Origin: G963678445 sp963678445
GTDB lineage: Bacteria > Hydrogenedentota > Hydrogenedentia > Hydrogenedentales > G963678445
Assembly (NCBI GenBank): GCA_963678445.1
Contig: OY782877.1
Span: 372,001-436,000 of the forward strand
DNA: 64,000 nt
Direction: 5' to 3'
Made by a program: the position numbers and the translations under genes
Shown: piece after piece, positions 35,448 to 44,096 of the stretch
How the letters are laid out: every line of letters begins with the position of its first letter
Position numbering within the stretch: the first letter of the stretch is position 1
Notes under the pieces: generated by a model
The model's database searches: none
Told to the model about the DNA's origin: nothing
The model's input: the letters and a program-made list of their open reading frames with translations, nothing else

Positions 35448-35453
35448 CTCCTT
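35448..35453 (-). promoter_or_regulatory. Ribosome binding site deciding the hflX start
   Basis: AAGGAG on the minus strand, eight bases before the codon CTG (35437-35439). It overlaps the in-frame stop TAA, and its position supports initiation at CTG rather than at ATG 35283, which lacks a comparable site. Confidence 0.65.
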
Positions 35454-35458
35454 AAACC

Positions 35459-35560
35459 CAAAGCGGTCCAGCGACCGCAAGCAATAGAGTATGGTCCTCA
35501 CCATCCCTGACCACAGTAAAATTATCGTTTTTTATGACAGCTTTTCAGATTTTAGTCACC
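35459..35560 (+). repeat. Interspersed hairpin repeat, copy 8
   Basis: First of two directly adjacent copies: AAAGCGGTCCAGCGACCGC (compensatory G-C change keeps the hairpin GCGGTC-CAGC-GACCGC), ATGGTCCTCACCAT, CCCTGACCACAG, TTTTTATGACAGCTTTTCAG, TTTTAGTCACC. Confidence 0.9.
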
Positions 35561-35654
35561 AAAGTGGTCCAGCGACCGCAAGCAATAGGTATGGTCCTTA
35601 CCATCCCTGACCACAGCAAAAATTTCGTTTTTGTGTATCTTGTTAGATTTTACC
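35560..35654 (+). repeat. Interspersed hairpin repeat, copy 9 (tandem)
   Basis: Directly follows copy 8 with no spacer: AAAGTGGTCCAGCGACCGC, ATGGTCCTTACCATCCCTG, ACCACAGCAAAAATTTCG. The last third diverges (GTGTATCTTGTTAGATTTTACC instead of the ATGACAGC block). Confidence 0.88.
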
Positions 35655-35873
35655 TGTTAAAAACTTATCAAAAAACAGTAAAAACCGCTTAAAACAGTTT
35701 TAAATAAATATATATATTGGGATTTCCCAAGCTTATACACTATACCACATCTATCCAAACAACCAATTACTGACAAAAACAGCTAAAAGGAGCCATACTA
35801 AAAAACAAACACGCCGGTAAGCGTGTTAAGTACGCTACCGGCGTGTTGAGATATCGCATTATCGTCGTTACCA
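35655..35873. other. A/T-rich intergenic region with hflX promoter candidate
   Basis: No gene. On the minus strand TATAGT (35739-35744) with TTGGTT 16 bases upstream is the best promoter candidate for hflX; the transcript would then carry both tandem repeats in its leader. Confidence 0.4.
35808..35847 (-). terminator. Rho-independent terminator after the TIM-barrel gene
   Basis: A perfect 12-bp stem AACACGCCGGTA / TACCGGCGTGTT with a loop that itself can pair (GCGT...ACGC), followed on the minus strand by TTGTTTTTTAG. It lies 26 bases after the stop codon. Confidence 0.9.
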
Positions 35874-36854
35874 TCACCCTTGCAACATCACCCGTCGAAT
35901 AATCCGTTGACTTTCGGTGGCGTCCAAGGTTTTTTGCGCTTTACGCAACTCGGAGGTATCCAGTTTTTCCAATTTTTTGTAGAGAATGGAAAGGTTGCCG
36001 ATAGCGATCTGCAACGCATGGGTAGGCTCCAGGCGTTGGGGCAGCATATCAATGGTAATGTAGCCTTTGTATTTCGCTGCTTTAAGGTAAAACAGTGTTT
36101 CCAAGGATTCCCAGAGATGCAAACTGGCAGGCATCATCATGTCGTCCCACATACGGTAGGAATCGCTGAAATAGATCTGGAAGAGCTTGTTGGAACGTGA
36201 CAGGAATGCAATGGATTCCGCCGGGTTTTCCCCAGCCATCAGTGCATGGGAGAAATTCATGGCAACGCCAACGTTTTTCATGGCAATTTCCTGACACATG
36301 GACAGGGCTTTGCCTACCGTCGCAATGGTAAGATGTTTACGGGGTTCACGCGGTTTGTATGCAATGGCGACATTAACATCGGCGGCAGCGTATTTTGCAA
36401 TCGTTTTTATAGAGGAAATCACGGTATTCCAGTGTGCGGTGTAATCCACATGGAAGGGGTAGTCAAAGCCATCGGAAAAGAGACGCAGGGTAACTTCGGT
36501 AGCCCCGAGTTGTCGTGCGATATCCACCGCTTTTCGTCCCTCATCAATAGCCGCGTTCCGTGTTTTTTGATGCTGGTGGCCAAAGGCTGCCAGGGCAAAA
36601 CGACGTGAATGAGTCAAATCGGCGGTAATCCCCGAACACGCCAACCCATACTCTTTGAGCATGCGTTTGAGCTCTTTCACTGGCAAATCGGGGGTAATAT
36701 CAGTTTGACGCAACTCAACCGCCTTGATACCTTTTAATTTCGCCACAGCCGCTAAGGCTTCCTGTAATTTAGGCGTGTCGCGATATCCATCGGCGTTGTA
36801 ACGGTCTGGGGCGTTTGAAAACACCCATATCCCCGTAGAAAACTTTAAGGTCAT
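35874..36854 (-). CDS. Sugar phosphate isomerase/epimerase-like TIM-barrel protein
   Basis: A 326-residue protein with the xylose-isomerase-like TIM-barrel pattern: FSTGIWVFSNAPDRY at strand 1, IKAVELRQTDI, LGATEVTLRLFSDGFDYPF, VAIAYKPREPRKH, VGVAMNFSHALMAGE, and KGYITIDMLPQ near the end. Family members isomerise or epimerise sugars using a divalent metal held by Glu/Asp/His; here the positions usually Glu are partly replaced (IAYKP instead of xxExH), so the metal site may differ. AGGAGAAAGTAG precedes the ATG. Single-gene unit with its own promoter and a strong terminator. Substrate not readable. Confidence 0.78.
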   Translation of the reverse strand: MTLKFSTGIWVFSNAPDRYNADGYRDTPKLQEALAAVAKLKGIKAVELRQTDITPDLPVKELKRMLKEYGLACSGITADLTHSRRFALAAFGHQHQKTRNAAIDEGRKAVDIARQLGATEVTLRLFSDGFDYPFHVDYTAHWNTVISSIKTIAKYAAADVNVAIAYKPREPRKHLTIATVGKALSMCQEIAMKNVGVAMNFSHALMAGENPAESIAFLSRSNKLFQIYFSDSYRMWDDMMMPASLHLWESLETLFYLKAAKYKGYITIDMLPQRLEPTHALQIAIGNLSILYKKLEKLDTSELRKAQKTLDATESQRIIRRVMLQG

Positions 36855-37108
36855 CTACTTTCTCCTGTTCGAAAAAAAGGTTAACCACGACATAGAAATG
36901 TCGCGGGCACATTCGGCAGCAACGCAAAATTCTGGATCTTAAAAACAGCCTGCATGCCGAAGGTCGTGTATAGACGCTCCTTCCCCCCAATGCTTTTGGG
37001 GGATGGTACGTGCGCGATTCGTGTTGTAAACGCAACAACCGCTCCCCCGATGATAGACTTCACAGCACTCCTGTGCGGGGGAACTGAAGGAACTCTCATT
37101 GCAGGCGT
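36855..37108. other. Long 5' leader of the TIM-barrel gene
   Basis: About 245 bases between promoter and start codon with no supported gene. It contains a 7-bp hairpin CCCCCAA / TTGGGGG (36984-37002) followed on the minus strand by GAAGGAG, which is not placed before a start codon. The length of the leader suggests post-transcriptional control, but no known riboswitch was recognised. Confidence 0.45.
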
Positions 37109-37137
37109 ATTGTAATCCATAAAGGCTATAATGTCAA
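37109..37137 (-). promoter_or_regulatory. Sigma-70 promoter of the TIM-barrel gene
   Basis: On the minus strand TTGACA (37132-37137), exactly 17 bases, then TACAAT (37109-37114): nearly consensus. Confidence 0.75.
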
Positions 37138-37546
37138 TAGTTACGACCGGGCTTACTTTGGCTTGCAAAGCCATTACGTAGCAGCGTTGGCGGATCCTTG
37201 CCGTGCAATACGCTCGATGAGCGCGCATACAAATACTATGGAAAACTCATAAATTTGCGTTAAAAATCCCCGAACGCATCGGTATCCATTTGTTGCCTAA
37301 ATTTATACTCAGCTTTATGCCTACTTTGCAGCTGTTATTTTATAAGACTGTACCAAAAGGATATTTGTTTCGTAGAAAATAGCAAAGAAATGTATCATTG
37401 CATCCCCTGTATTTATAGGAATAAAAATGCAATTTACCTGAAAACATATCCCATCTCGGCTCTTCTTAGCAGCGAAGCTGAGTATTTGCAAACTCCTGAA
37501 GCAAATTACAAAGAATGTGGGAGGAGCGGGATAGTTTTGTGGCTGG
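37138..37546. other. Intergenic stretch without recognised features
   Basis: About 400 bases between the TIM-barrel promoter and the end of the yfiH-type gene. Only short unsupported frames; no hairpin with a T-run and no repeat copy were found. Confidence 0.5.
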
Positions 37547-38245
37547 CTAAAGGACGAGTAAGGCCAGATTGCGGGCATAGACGTCGCCTTGACGGTAGGA
37601 AAAGAAACGCTCTCCGCAGATGGTGCATATCTCGCTACAGGTAATATTCGATGCGGGCAGGCCGCTGTGGGTCAGATGAAGATGGTTGGCCTGCCACAGG
37701 TCAAGAAAACGACCGCTTCGTGGCAAACTGACCTGGGAAAAGTCGTGGGCCAGCGTTTCGGAGACTTCGTAGCAACAGACACCGGCAGAGGGACCGATAT
37801 GGGCGTATACGTCGGATGGAGTCAGGGTGAACGTGTCGCAGAGCCGTTGTACTGCGCGATGGGCAATACCGTGGTAGGTGCCTGCGCGCCCTGCATGCAC
37901 GACGCCGCCTACGTGCTTTGTGGGGGCATATAACCAAATGGGCACGCAATCGGCCACCGACACGGCTATCGGAAGACCGGGTACGTCGGTCAGTAGCGCG
38001 TCAGCCTCCCCTACTGCAGTATCGGGTGAGAATGCGCCGCATCCCCGTTGCGCCGCCCCTACCACCAGGACGGTATCACCGTGCACTTGACGGGCGCAGA
38101 TCAAATCTGCACCCGCCGCCCCACATTGTGTCATCAATTTTTGACGGTGGGAAACGGCCTCCGGTCGCCAGGAGCAATCGCCGTCTTCCCGTGCCGACAT
38201 GGCGGCAACTAGGTCCCATTTTTCCCAAGGTGTAATATGAAACAT
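37547..38245 (-). CDS. YfiH/LACC1-family multicopper-type purine nucleoside phosphorylase
   Basis: A 232-residue member of the laccase-domain (YfiH, DUF152) family, shown elsewhere to act as purine nucleoside phosphorylase/adenosine deaminase. The metal-site motifs are present: ARQVHGD, VSVADCVPI and VVHAGRAGTYHGI, then IGPSAGVCCYEV. The last differs from the usual HAGWRGT by loss of Trp. The start ATG lies five bases after the hslU stop codon, without an obvious ribosome site, so translational coupling to hslU is likely. Confidence 0.9.
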   Translation of the reverse strand: MFHITPWEKWDLVAAMSAREDGDCSWRPEAVSHRQKLMTQCGAAGADLICARQVHGDTVLVVGAAQRGCGAFSPDTAVGEADALLTDVPGLPIAVSVADCVPIWLYAPTKHVGGVVHAGRAGTYHGIAHRAVQRLCDTFTLTPSDVYAHIGPSAGVCCYEVSETLAHDFSQVSLPRSGRFLDLWQANHLHLTHSGLPASNITCSEICTICGERFFSYRQGDVYARNLALLVL

Positions 38246-38250
38246 ACGTG

Positions 38251-39645
38251 TTACAAGATGTATTTGGAGAGGTCTTGATCTTCGACAATATCAGCTAAAC
38301 GGGTCTTCACCATCTCCTCGGTAACCTTCACCTGTTCGCCAGAGCGTTCGGGGGCGTCGAAGGAAAGAGCTTCCAGTAGATATTCCATAAGCGTGTGCAA
38401 ACGCCGTGCACCGATGTTTTCCGTTTCCTCATTTACCCGCTGACACAGGGCGGCAATCGCGTCAATGGCTTCCTCAGAGAAATCCAGCGTGATTCCTTCG
38501 GTAGCGAGCATAGCGGCATATTGCCGTATCAACGAATTCTTCGGTTCGCGAAGGATTCGGCCAAATTCGGTAGCTGCGAGACTTGCTAACTCTACCCGAA
38601 TCGGAAAACGTCCTTGTAATTCCGGGATTAGGTCGGAAACTTTGGACACATGGAAGGCGCCTGCGGCGATAAACAGGATATGGTCCGTTTTGACGGGCCC
38701 ATACTTGGTCATGACGGTACTGCCTTCTACAATCGGCAGGATATCGCGCTGTACGCCTTCGCGTGATACATCTGGTCCTTGTCCCTGTCCGCCACGTCCG
38801 GCTATTTTATCTATTTCATCAAGAAATACGATACCGGCATTCTCTACCCGCTCCACGGCACGCGCGGTGACAGCATCCATATCGATCAAATTTTGTACTT
38901 CTTCCTGCTGCAACAGCTTGCGTGCTTCGCCTACGGAGACTTTGCGCGCCTTGTTTTTTTGCTGTGGCATCAGACGCCCGAACATATCCTGCAGGTTGAT
39001 CCCCATTTCTTCGATGCCGGTATTGGAAAAGACCTGCATCATCGATGTCGCGCCGGAATCGCGCACGTTGACCTCTACCTCACGTTCGTCCAACTCGCCT
39101 GCACGTAATTTACGTAGCAGAATTTCCCGTGTACGTTGCTCCGCATCATTATCCTGCAGGTTGCGTGCGGGCCCTTCGTCACCCGCCTGAGGATCGGAGG
39201 GATGGTAGACTTTCTGTGGACGAGTGGGCTGCGGTGGTAGTAATAAATCCAGCAGACGCTTCTCCGCACGTTCCTCCGCTAGCGTCTGCACTTCGGCACG
39301 CATCTCTTCGCGCACCAGATTGACACTCACCTCGACCAGTTCACGAATCATCGATTCGCAGTCGCGTCCTACATAGCCCACTTCGGTAAATTTGGATGCC
39401 TCCACCTTCACAAAGGGGGCATCAGCGAGCTTAGACAAACGCCGGGCAATCTCGGTCTTCCCTACACCCGTAGGGCCGATCATAATAATGTTTTTGGGGG
39501 CTACCTCGTCGCGCAAATCCTCGGGTAATTGCCTGCGACGCCAACGGTTACGCAGCGCTACCGCTACTTTTCGCTTGGCCTCATCTTGTCCAATGATGTA
39601 TTTATCTAATTGCGCCACAATCTCTTTTGGCGTTAATGTACTCAT
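38251..39645 (-). CDS. hslU: HslU, ATPase subunit of the HslUV protease
   Basis: A 464-residue AAA+ unfoldase. It shows TPKEIVAQLDKYIIGQDEAKR, Walker A IGPTGVGKTE, pore motif GYVGRD, the I domain (about 110-240), Walker B IVFLDEIDKIA, sensor II GARRL and the C-terminal KYIL tail that docks into HslV. HslU unfolds proteins and feeds them to the HslV threonine protease. hslV usually sits just upstream, but here that place is taken by a repeat and rpiB, and hslV is not in the window. Start supported by GGTGGAG. Confidence 0.97.
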   Translation of the reverse strand: MSTLTPKEIVAQLDKYIIGQDEAKRKVAVALRNRWRRRQLPEDLRDEVAPKNIIMIGPTGVGKTEIARRLSKLADAPFVKVEASKFTEVGYVGRDCESMIRELVEVSVNLVREEMRAEVQTLAEERAEKRLLDLLLPPQPTRPQKVYHPSDPQAGDEGPARNLQDNDAEQRTREILLRKLRAGELDEREVEVNVRDSGATSMMQVFSNTGIEEMGINLQDMFGRLMPQQKNKARKVSVGEARKLLQQEEVQNLIDMDAVTARAVERVENAGIVFLDEIDKIAGRGGQGQGPDVSREGVQRDILPIVEGSTVMTKYGPVKTDHILFIAAGAFHVSKVSDLIPELQGRFPIRVELASLAATEFGRILREPKNSLIRQYAAMLATEGITLDFSEEAIDAIAALCQRVNEETENIGARRLHTLMEYLLEALSFDAPERSGEQVKVTEEMVKTRLADIVEDQDLSKYIL

Positions 39646-39683
39646 AGCTCCACCTTTTTCATTGGCGACCCACTCAAAACTAT

Positions 39684-39783
39684 TTTAGGATTGACACTTC
39701 AAAAACTGTCATGAAAAACGAAATTTTACTGCGGTCAGGGACGGCAAGGATCATAAATATTGCCTGTGGCGCTGGCCACTTTA
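39684..39783 (-). repeat. Interspersed hairpin repeat, copy 10
   Basis: Minus-strand copy that begins at the rpiB TAA stop codon (TAA-AGTGGCCAGCGCCACAGG), where the hairpin is kept by paired changes (GTGGC-CAGC-GCCAC). It continues with CCGTCCCTGACCGCAG and TTTTTCATGACAGTTTTTG. Confidence 0.85.
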
Positions 39784-40224
39784 GCCGAGTTTCTGCACTC
39801 TGCGACTATGGCGCTCGCCACCGTCAAAGTCTGTTCCCAGCCAACGATCAATCAATTGCAAGCATGCCTCTAATCTTAACACCCGACGTCCCAGACAAAT
39901 CACATTGGCGTCGTTGTGCTTGCGCGCCAATTCCGCCATTTCCGGCGTTACACAGACGGCTGCCCGAATGCCTTTATGCCGGTTTGCTGCAATGCTGATG
40001 CCGATGCCTGTGCCACATAGCAACACTCCCCTGTCTGCTTGGTCGGACAGGATTGCATCACATACCTTGTTGGCAAAATCGGGATAGTCCACCGAGGCAT
40101 CGTCTGAGGTGCCGCAATCCACTACTTCATGCCCCCGCATCTGCAGGTGTTTTATTATCATCGGCTTGTATAATGGCTCCGGTTTTTCGAAACCGGCGTG
40201 ATCGCTTCCAACTGCTATTCTCAT
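39781..40224 (-). CDS. rpiB: Ribose 5-phosphate isomerase B
   Basis: A 147-residue RpiB/LacAB-family isomerase interconverting ribose 5-phosphate and ribulose 5-phosphate in the pentose phosphate pathway. It shows AVGSDHAGF, DCGTSDDASVDYPDFA, the catalytic Cys and anion-hole motif GVLLCGTGIGISIAANR, and HNDANVICLGRR. Compared with the family, helix 1 carries a short insertion (KPEPLYKP after AGFE). Its stop codon is shared with a repeat copy. Confidence 0.93.
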   Translation of the reverse strand: MRIAVGSDHAGFEKPEPLYKPMIIKHLQMRGHEVVDCGTSDDASVDYPDFANKVCDAILSDQADRGVLLCGTGIGISIAANRHKGIRAAVCVTPEMAELARKHNDANVICLGRRVLRLEACLQLIDRWLGTDFDGGERHSRRVQKLG

Positions 40225-40315
40225 AACAAGACACCTTTATTTTTGTTTGATTACAAAGTAGCCATTCTAGAGGCTACGTCAAACAAACACAAATCTATGC
40301 ACAGTCCCCAGCCCC

Positions 40316-40918
40316 TTATACCTTCGCGACATCGGCCAACTGTGCTGCAGTTATCGGACCTTGTCTCAAAATCGTGTCTGTCGACGGATTGTATACTGTC
40401 GACGGCAATGCCGCCCCTAATACGCCGCCATCAATCGCAACGGATACGCCGGGTAAGCTAAGCGTGTCGATACTACATGCGGGCGGTTCGCCTGAACGAT
40501 TGGCCGATGAAGAAGTCAGTGCACCGCCAAATGCGCGACACAGGTTGCGGGCATGTACGCAGGCAGGACAGCGTATGCACACAGTGTCGCCCCCTGCCGT
40601 CAGTGCATCAGACACATTGGAATGCTTGGGAAAAATCAGGGAGAGCGGTCCGGGCCAAAATGCACTGATACAGGCTTGTGCCCTGGACGGAATTTCCCGC
40701 ACCAAGGGTGTCAGTTGCGCCTCGTCTGCCACAACCAGCAAAATCGGCTTGTCGTCTGGGCGTCCTTTTGCCGCAAAAAGACGTTGTATCGCCAATTCTA
40801 AGCAAGGATCTACTGCCAGGCCGTAGACGGTTTCGGTCGGATAGGCTACCACTTCACCAGCGCGCAATGCGTCGACTGCAATGGCCAAGCCCGCCTCATC
40901 CGGTTTCACTATCTGCAT
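40316..40918 (-). CDS. tsaC: TsaC/Sua5/YrdC-family threonylcarbamoyl-AMP synthase
   Basis: A 200-residue enzyme making threonylcarbamoyl-AMP for the tRNA t6A modification. It shows GEVVAYPTETVYGLAVDP, LFAAKGRPDDKPILLVV, FWPGPLSLIF, CIRCPACVHARNLCRAFG and LTSSSANRSGEPP. The start is the ATG at 40918 inside the end of rdgB (23-base overlap); the longer frame gives an N-terminus that is only rdgB in another frame. Last gene of the rph-rdgB-tsaC operon. Confidence 0.92.
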   Translation of the reverse strand: MQIVKPDEAGLAIAVDALRAGEVVAYPTETVYGLAVDPCLELAIQRLFAAKGRPDDKPILLVVADEAQLTPLVREIPSRAQACISAFWPGPLSLIFPKHSNVSDALTAGGDTVCIRCPACVHARNLCRAFGGALTSSSANRSGEPPACSIDTLSLPGVSVAIDGGVLGAALPSTVYNPSTDTILRQGPITAAQLADVAKV

Positions 40919-41510
40919 AGGTATGCTCCAAAAATTGGCGCAGTCCGGCAAAGGCCTTGCCGCGATGACTGATTCCGTGCTTTGTATCCGCACCCAGCTC
41001 GGCAAAGGTTTTGTCGTAGCCTGCGGGTACAAAGAGTGGGTCATAACCAAAGCCGTTTTCGCCAAATGGCTCCATGGAAATGTGGCCCTCGACCGTACCG
41101 ACTTCTATGTGGGGCTCACCGCCTGGCTCTATAAAAACAGCACAGCACACGAAGCGCGCGCCGCGCTCATGCCAGGGCATGGCCGCCAAGGCATCCAGCA
41201 ATTTCTCGTTGTTTTCCTCATCATTGCAGGCAGGTCCTGCATAGCGTGCTGAATATATCCCCGGCGCACCGTCCAACGCATCCACCACCAGACCCGAATC
41301 GTCCGCCACACAGGCCACGTCAAAAGCTTTGCTGTAGTAGCGTGCTTTCAGAATCGCATTCTCTTCAAAGGTCGCCCCATCTTCCACCGGTTCTTCTACC
41401 GACGAAAAATCGCGCAGGCCCTTCACCTCCCAAGGTAATCCTTTCAGTAGTACCGCCAGTTCCTGTGCCTTTTTCGGATTGCCCGAACCTATCAATAACG
41501 GTTTAGTCAT
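40896..41510 (-). CDS. rdgB: XTP/dITP diphosphatase (non-canonical purine NTP pyrophosphatase)
   Basis: A 204-residue HAM1/RdgB enzyme removing deaminated purine nucleotides. It shows IGSGNPKKAQEL, DGATFEENAILKARYYSK, ACVADDSGLVVDALDGAPGIYSARYAG and the FGENGFGYDPLF signature, then SHRGKAF. The start overlaps the rph end by eight bases, giving the common rph-rdgB arrangement. Confidence 0.95.
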   Translation of the reverse strand: MTKPLLIGSGNPKKAQELAVLLKGLPWEVKGLRDFSSVEEPVEDGATFEENAILKARYYSKAFDVACVADDSGLVVDALDGAPGIYSARYAGPACNDEENNEKLLDALAAMPWHERGARFVCCAVFIEPGGEPHIEVGTVEGHISMEPFGENGFGYDPLFVPAGYDKTFAELGADTKHGISHRGKAFAGLRQFLEHTYADSETG

Positions 41511-42213
41511 CCGTCAAAGCCTCCTTCTGTATTGTTGCTAATTGGGCAATGCCGCTTTCGGCCAGCCCTAGCATGGTGTCCATTTCCGCGCGTGAGAATA
41601 CCGCGCCCTCTGCTGAACCCTGTACTTCGATAAACGCTCCGGCTCCATTCATCACCACATTCATATCCACGTCCGCACGTACATCCTCTGCATAGCATAA
41701 ATCCAATAACGGCGTTCTATCGACCACACCCACACTCACCGCTGCGCATGTATCCAGGATAGGTAGCGCGGACAAACGCCCGGTAGCTACCGCCGTTGAT
41801 AGTGCATCATGTAAGGCGATAAAGCCGCCGCTAATCGCTGCGGTACGTGTACCGCCATCTGCCTGGATCACGTCACAATCCACTGTTACCATACACTCTC
41901 CCATAGCCTTCAGATCCACCACCGCACGCAAGGAACGACCAATCAGACGGCTGATTTCCTGGGAACGCCCTTTTGTATAGGCCTCACGTCGTATCCGTTC
42001 CCGCGAAGCGCCTGGCAACATCGCATATTCCGCCGTTACCCAGCCACGCCCCGAATCTCTTAGCCATGGCGGTACTCGCGCTTCGATCATCGCGGTACAG
42101 ATAACTTTCGTATCCCCAAAAGAAATTAACACCGAGCCATCGGCATGCTTCGTAAAATGTCGTTGCACTGTAATTTCCCGCAACACATCTGCTGTTCGTC
42201 CATCAATACGCAT
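41503..42213 (-). CDS. rph: Ribonuclease PH
   Basis: A 236-residue phosphorolytic 3'-5' exoribonuclease that trims tRNA 3' ends. It shows GSVLISFGDTKVICTAM, the basic segment RERIRREAYTKGRSQEISRLIGRSLR, the phosphate-binding DCDVIQADGGTRTAAISG and DLCYAEDVRADVDMNVVM. Length is normal. ATG at 42213 with GAGGGTG upstream. First gene of the rph-rdgB-tsaC operon. Confidence 0.96.
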   Translation of the reverse strand: MRIDGRTADVLREITVQRHFTKHADGSVLISFGDTKVICTAMIEARVPPWLRDSGRGWVTAEYAMLPGASRERIRREAYTKGRSQEISRLIGRSLRAVVDLKAMGECMVTVDCDVIQADGGTRTAAISGGFIALHDALSTAVATGRLSALPILDTCAAVSVGVVDRTPLLDLCYAEDVRADVDMNVVMNGAGAFIEVQGSAEGAVFSRAEMDTMLGLAESGIAQLATIQKEALTDD

Positions 42214-42323
42214 TTCACCCTCGCTTAACTTCGTATAGCTTTTTCTTCTTTATTAAAACTTCCGTTTACAAAAAAAAGGAAGAAGCAAAGAAAAATGTAT
42301 GTCATTTTTTACCTATATACAGA

Positions 42324-42348
42324 TAAGGACCGGCCATGCCGATCCTTA
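42324..42348 (-). terminator. Hairpin after the C-terminal protease gene, possible terminator
   Basis: On the minus strand AAGGATCGGC-ATG-GCCGGTCCTT forms a 10-bp stem with one wobble. It lies about 25 bases after the stop codon, but only a short T/A stretch follows. Confidence 0.5.
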
Positions 42349-42374
42349 CCTTAATAGAAATCACTTCGTGTTAT

Positions 42375-43970
42375 TTATTCGTTCGTTTCCGCTTCAGTCG
42401 CACCCTGCTCTTCTTCTGTAGTGGGTGCTAACAAGGCCTGTTCTGTTTCCGACAGTTCTTGTACGCTATCCACGTCCGCCGCCATCTGGGTCTCGTGTAC
42501 ATCGCGGTGGTATTTCTGAATCAGGTTTTCCCATACTGAATCTTCTGTAATAATTTCCACCGCACGCAACAACGGTTTGTCATCTATCGTCTCTTTTGTT
42601 CCCCGTGTGCGTTCGATGTATTCCTTCAACAACTCTACAGCCTCTTCACCCAAAACCTCGTCCACATTGCCGAACATGGATTCGCGCGCCTGCATTTCCT
42701 CCTCCGTATGCACTGTCAGCACGTTGCCCGTCACGCTACCGTGGTTCTGCTGATCCATCATTTCGGGATTGTCTTTGTAGGAATAATACATCTGCACGCC
42801 CAGAGCGCGCTCTTCTTCATCAGACATGGCTACTTCGATATCCGGAAGAATACCCTGGTGGTCAATGGTTACATCTGCGGGGGTGTAATACAATGCCGTT
42901 GTCAATCGTAGCGCACTTTCGCGTTCGGGGGGGACGGGGATAATTGTCTGCACACTCCCCTTACCAAAGGTCTTTTCGCCCAAAACCAGCGCACGCTTGT
43001 AATACTGCAAGGCCCCGGTCACAATCTCTGAGGAACTCGCCGTCTGGTCGTTGACCAGCACGATCATGGGCATACCTTCGGGTAAGACCGGTCGTCGTTC
43101 AGTGTACAGCTCCATATCCTCGCCATTGGCCTTGCCATCTTCACGCACCCGTCCACGGGTGTAGGTAACCAGCGAAGCCTTGGGCAGAAACAGCTCGCAG
43201 ACCTGTTGTGAAGCGGTCAGCAAGCCACCGGGATTCCATCGCAAATCCAGTACAAAGGCGCGCATATCCTGTTCGAGAAATTCCTTCAGGCGCTCTTTCA
43301 AGTCTCGCGCGGTCGTATCTTTGAAATCGCCAATGCGTACATAGCCTACGCCGCCCTCGAGCAAACGCGCCTCTTTGATACTTTCCAGCGGCACGTTGGC
43401 CCGTTTCACCGACACCTCGACCTCTCTTGGTTCTGCACCATCTTGCTGACGTAGCAGGGTTAAATCCACCGAGGTGCCCTTGGGGCCACGAATAAGGTTG
43501 GCGGCGTCATTCAGCGACATTCCTTCGGTAGAAACGTCGCCAATCTTGATAATTAAGTCGAAGGGAAGAATCCCGGCCTCCTCTGCAGGAGAGTTATGGA
43601 TAGGCTGAAATACCATAATATTGTCATTGTCGTCTAGCTTGATGGATACGCCAATCCCTTCAAACTCTCCCTGGGTCTCTTCGCGCATCTTTTGTAAGTC
43701 GTCTTTAGAAATAAATGAGCTATTCCGATCCAGACTGCTCATCATCCCCATCAGCGCCCCATTCACCACGTCTTCCAGATCCGCCTCGCGCACGTAGTCT
43801 TCCAGAATCAGATTCAACACTTCGCCCATGGGCGCAATCTGTTGGTAGACATCAACGTTGTTTTCACGGGCGTCAATGCGCCCCATAAAACCGTTGGTCA
43901 GCAACAATGTCATCGACACCAAGAAGATCAGTAGCGCAACAAATTCATATTTGGCGTTCCTGTTCTGCAT
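42375..43970 (-). CDS. ctpA: C-terminal processing peptidase (S41 family)
   Basis: A 531-residue periplasmic protease with an N-terminal membrane anchor (ALLIFLVSMTLLLTNGFMG), a PDZ domain (about 95-185; IGVSIKLDDND...DLIIKIGDVS), and the S41 domain with VLDLRWNPGGLL, the serine motif NDQTASSSEIVTGAL and the catalytic lysine in GEKTFGKGSVQT. The Ser/Lys dyad is intact. A Glu-rich tail of about 100 residues extends beyond the usual end. CtpA/Prc enzymes trim exported proteins at C-termini. GGAGG upstream of ATG. Confidence 0.93.
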   Translation of the reverse strand: MQNRNAKYEFVALLIFLVSMTLLLTNGFMGRIDARENNVDVYQQIAPMGEVLNLILEDYVREADLEDVVNGALMGMMSSLDRNSSFISKDDLQKMREETQGEFEGIGVSIKLDDNDNIMVFQPIHNSPAEEAGILPFDLIIKIGDVSTEGMSLNDAANLIRGPKGTSVDLTLLRQQDGAEPREVEVSVKRANVPLESIKEARLLEGGVGYVRIGDFKDTTARDLKERLKEFLEQDMRAFVLDLRWNPGGLLTASQQVCELFLPKASLVTYTRGRVREDGKANGEDMELYTERRPVLPEGMPMIVLVNDQTASSSEIVTGALQYYKRALVLGEKTFGKGSVQTIIPVPPERESALRLTTALYYTPADVTIDHQGILPDIEVAMSDEEERALGVQMYYSYKDNPEMMDQQNHGSVTGNVLTVHTEEEMQARESMFGNVDEVLGEEAVELLKEYIERTRGTKETIDDKPLLRAVEIITEDSVWENLIQKYHRDVHETQMAADVDSVQELSETEQALLAPTTEEEQGATEAETNE

Positions 43971-44096
43971 TTATTCCTCCAAACGCCTAAATAACGGCAT
44001 TTTGTAACTCGTCACAAATACTACACACGTAAATACCATGCCTTTGAAGTGTACCAGACCGGGACGGAAAAAAGCGAAACCTTCTTTGCTGTTCCT

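Noticed and set aside
36881..37228. 115-residue frame upstream of the TIM-barrel gene
   Set aside because: It crosses the near-consensus promoter and the leader hairpin, has no ribosome site and no motif.
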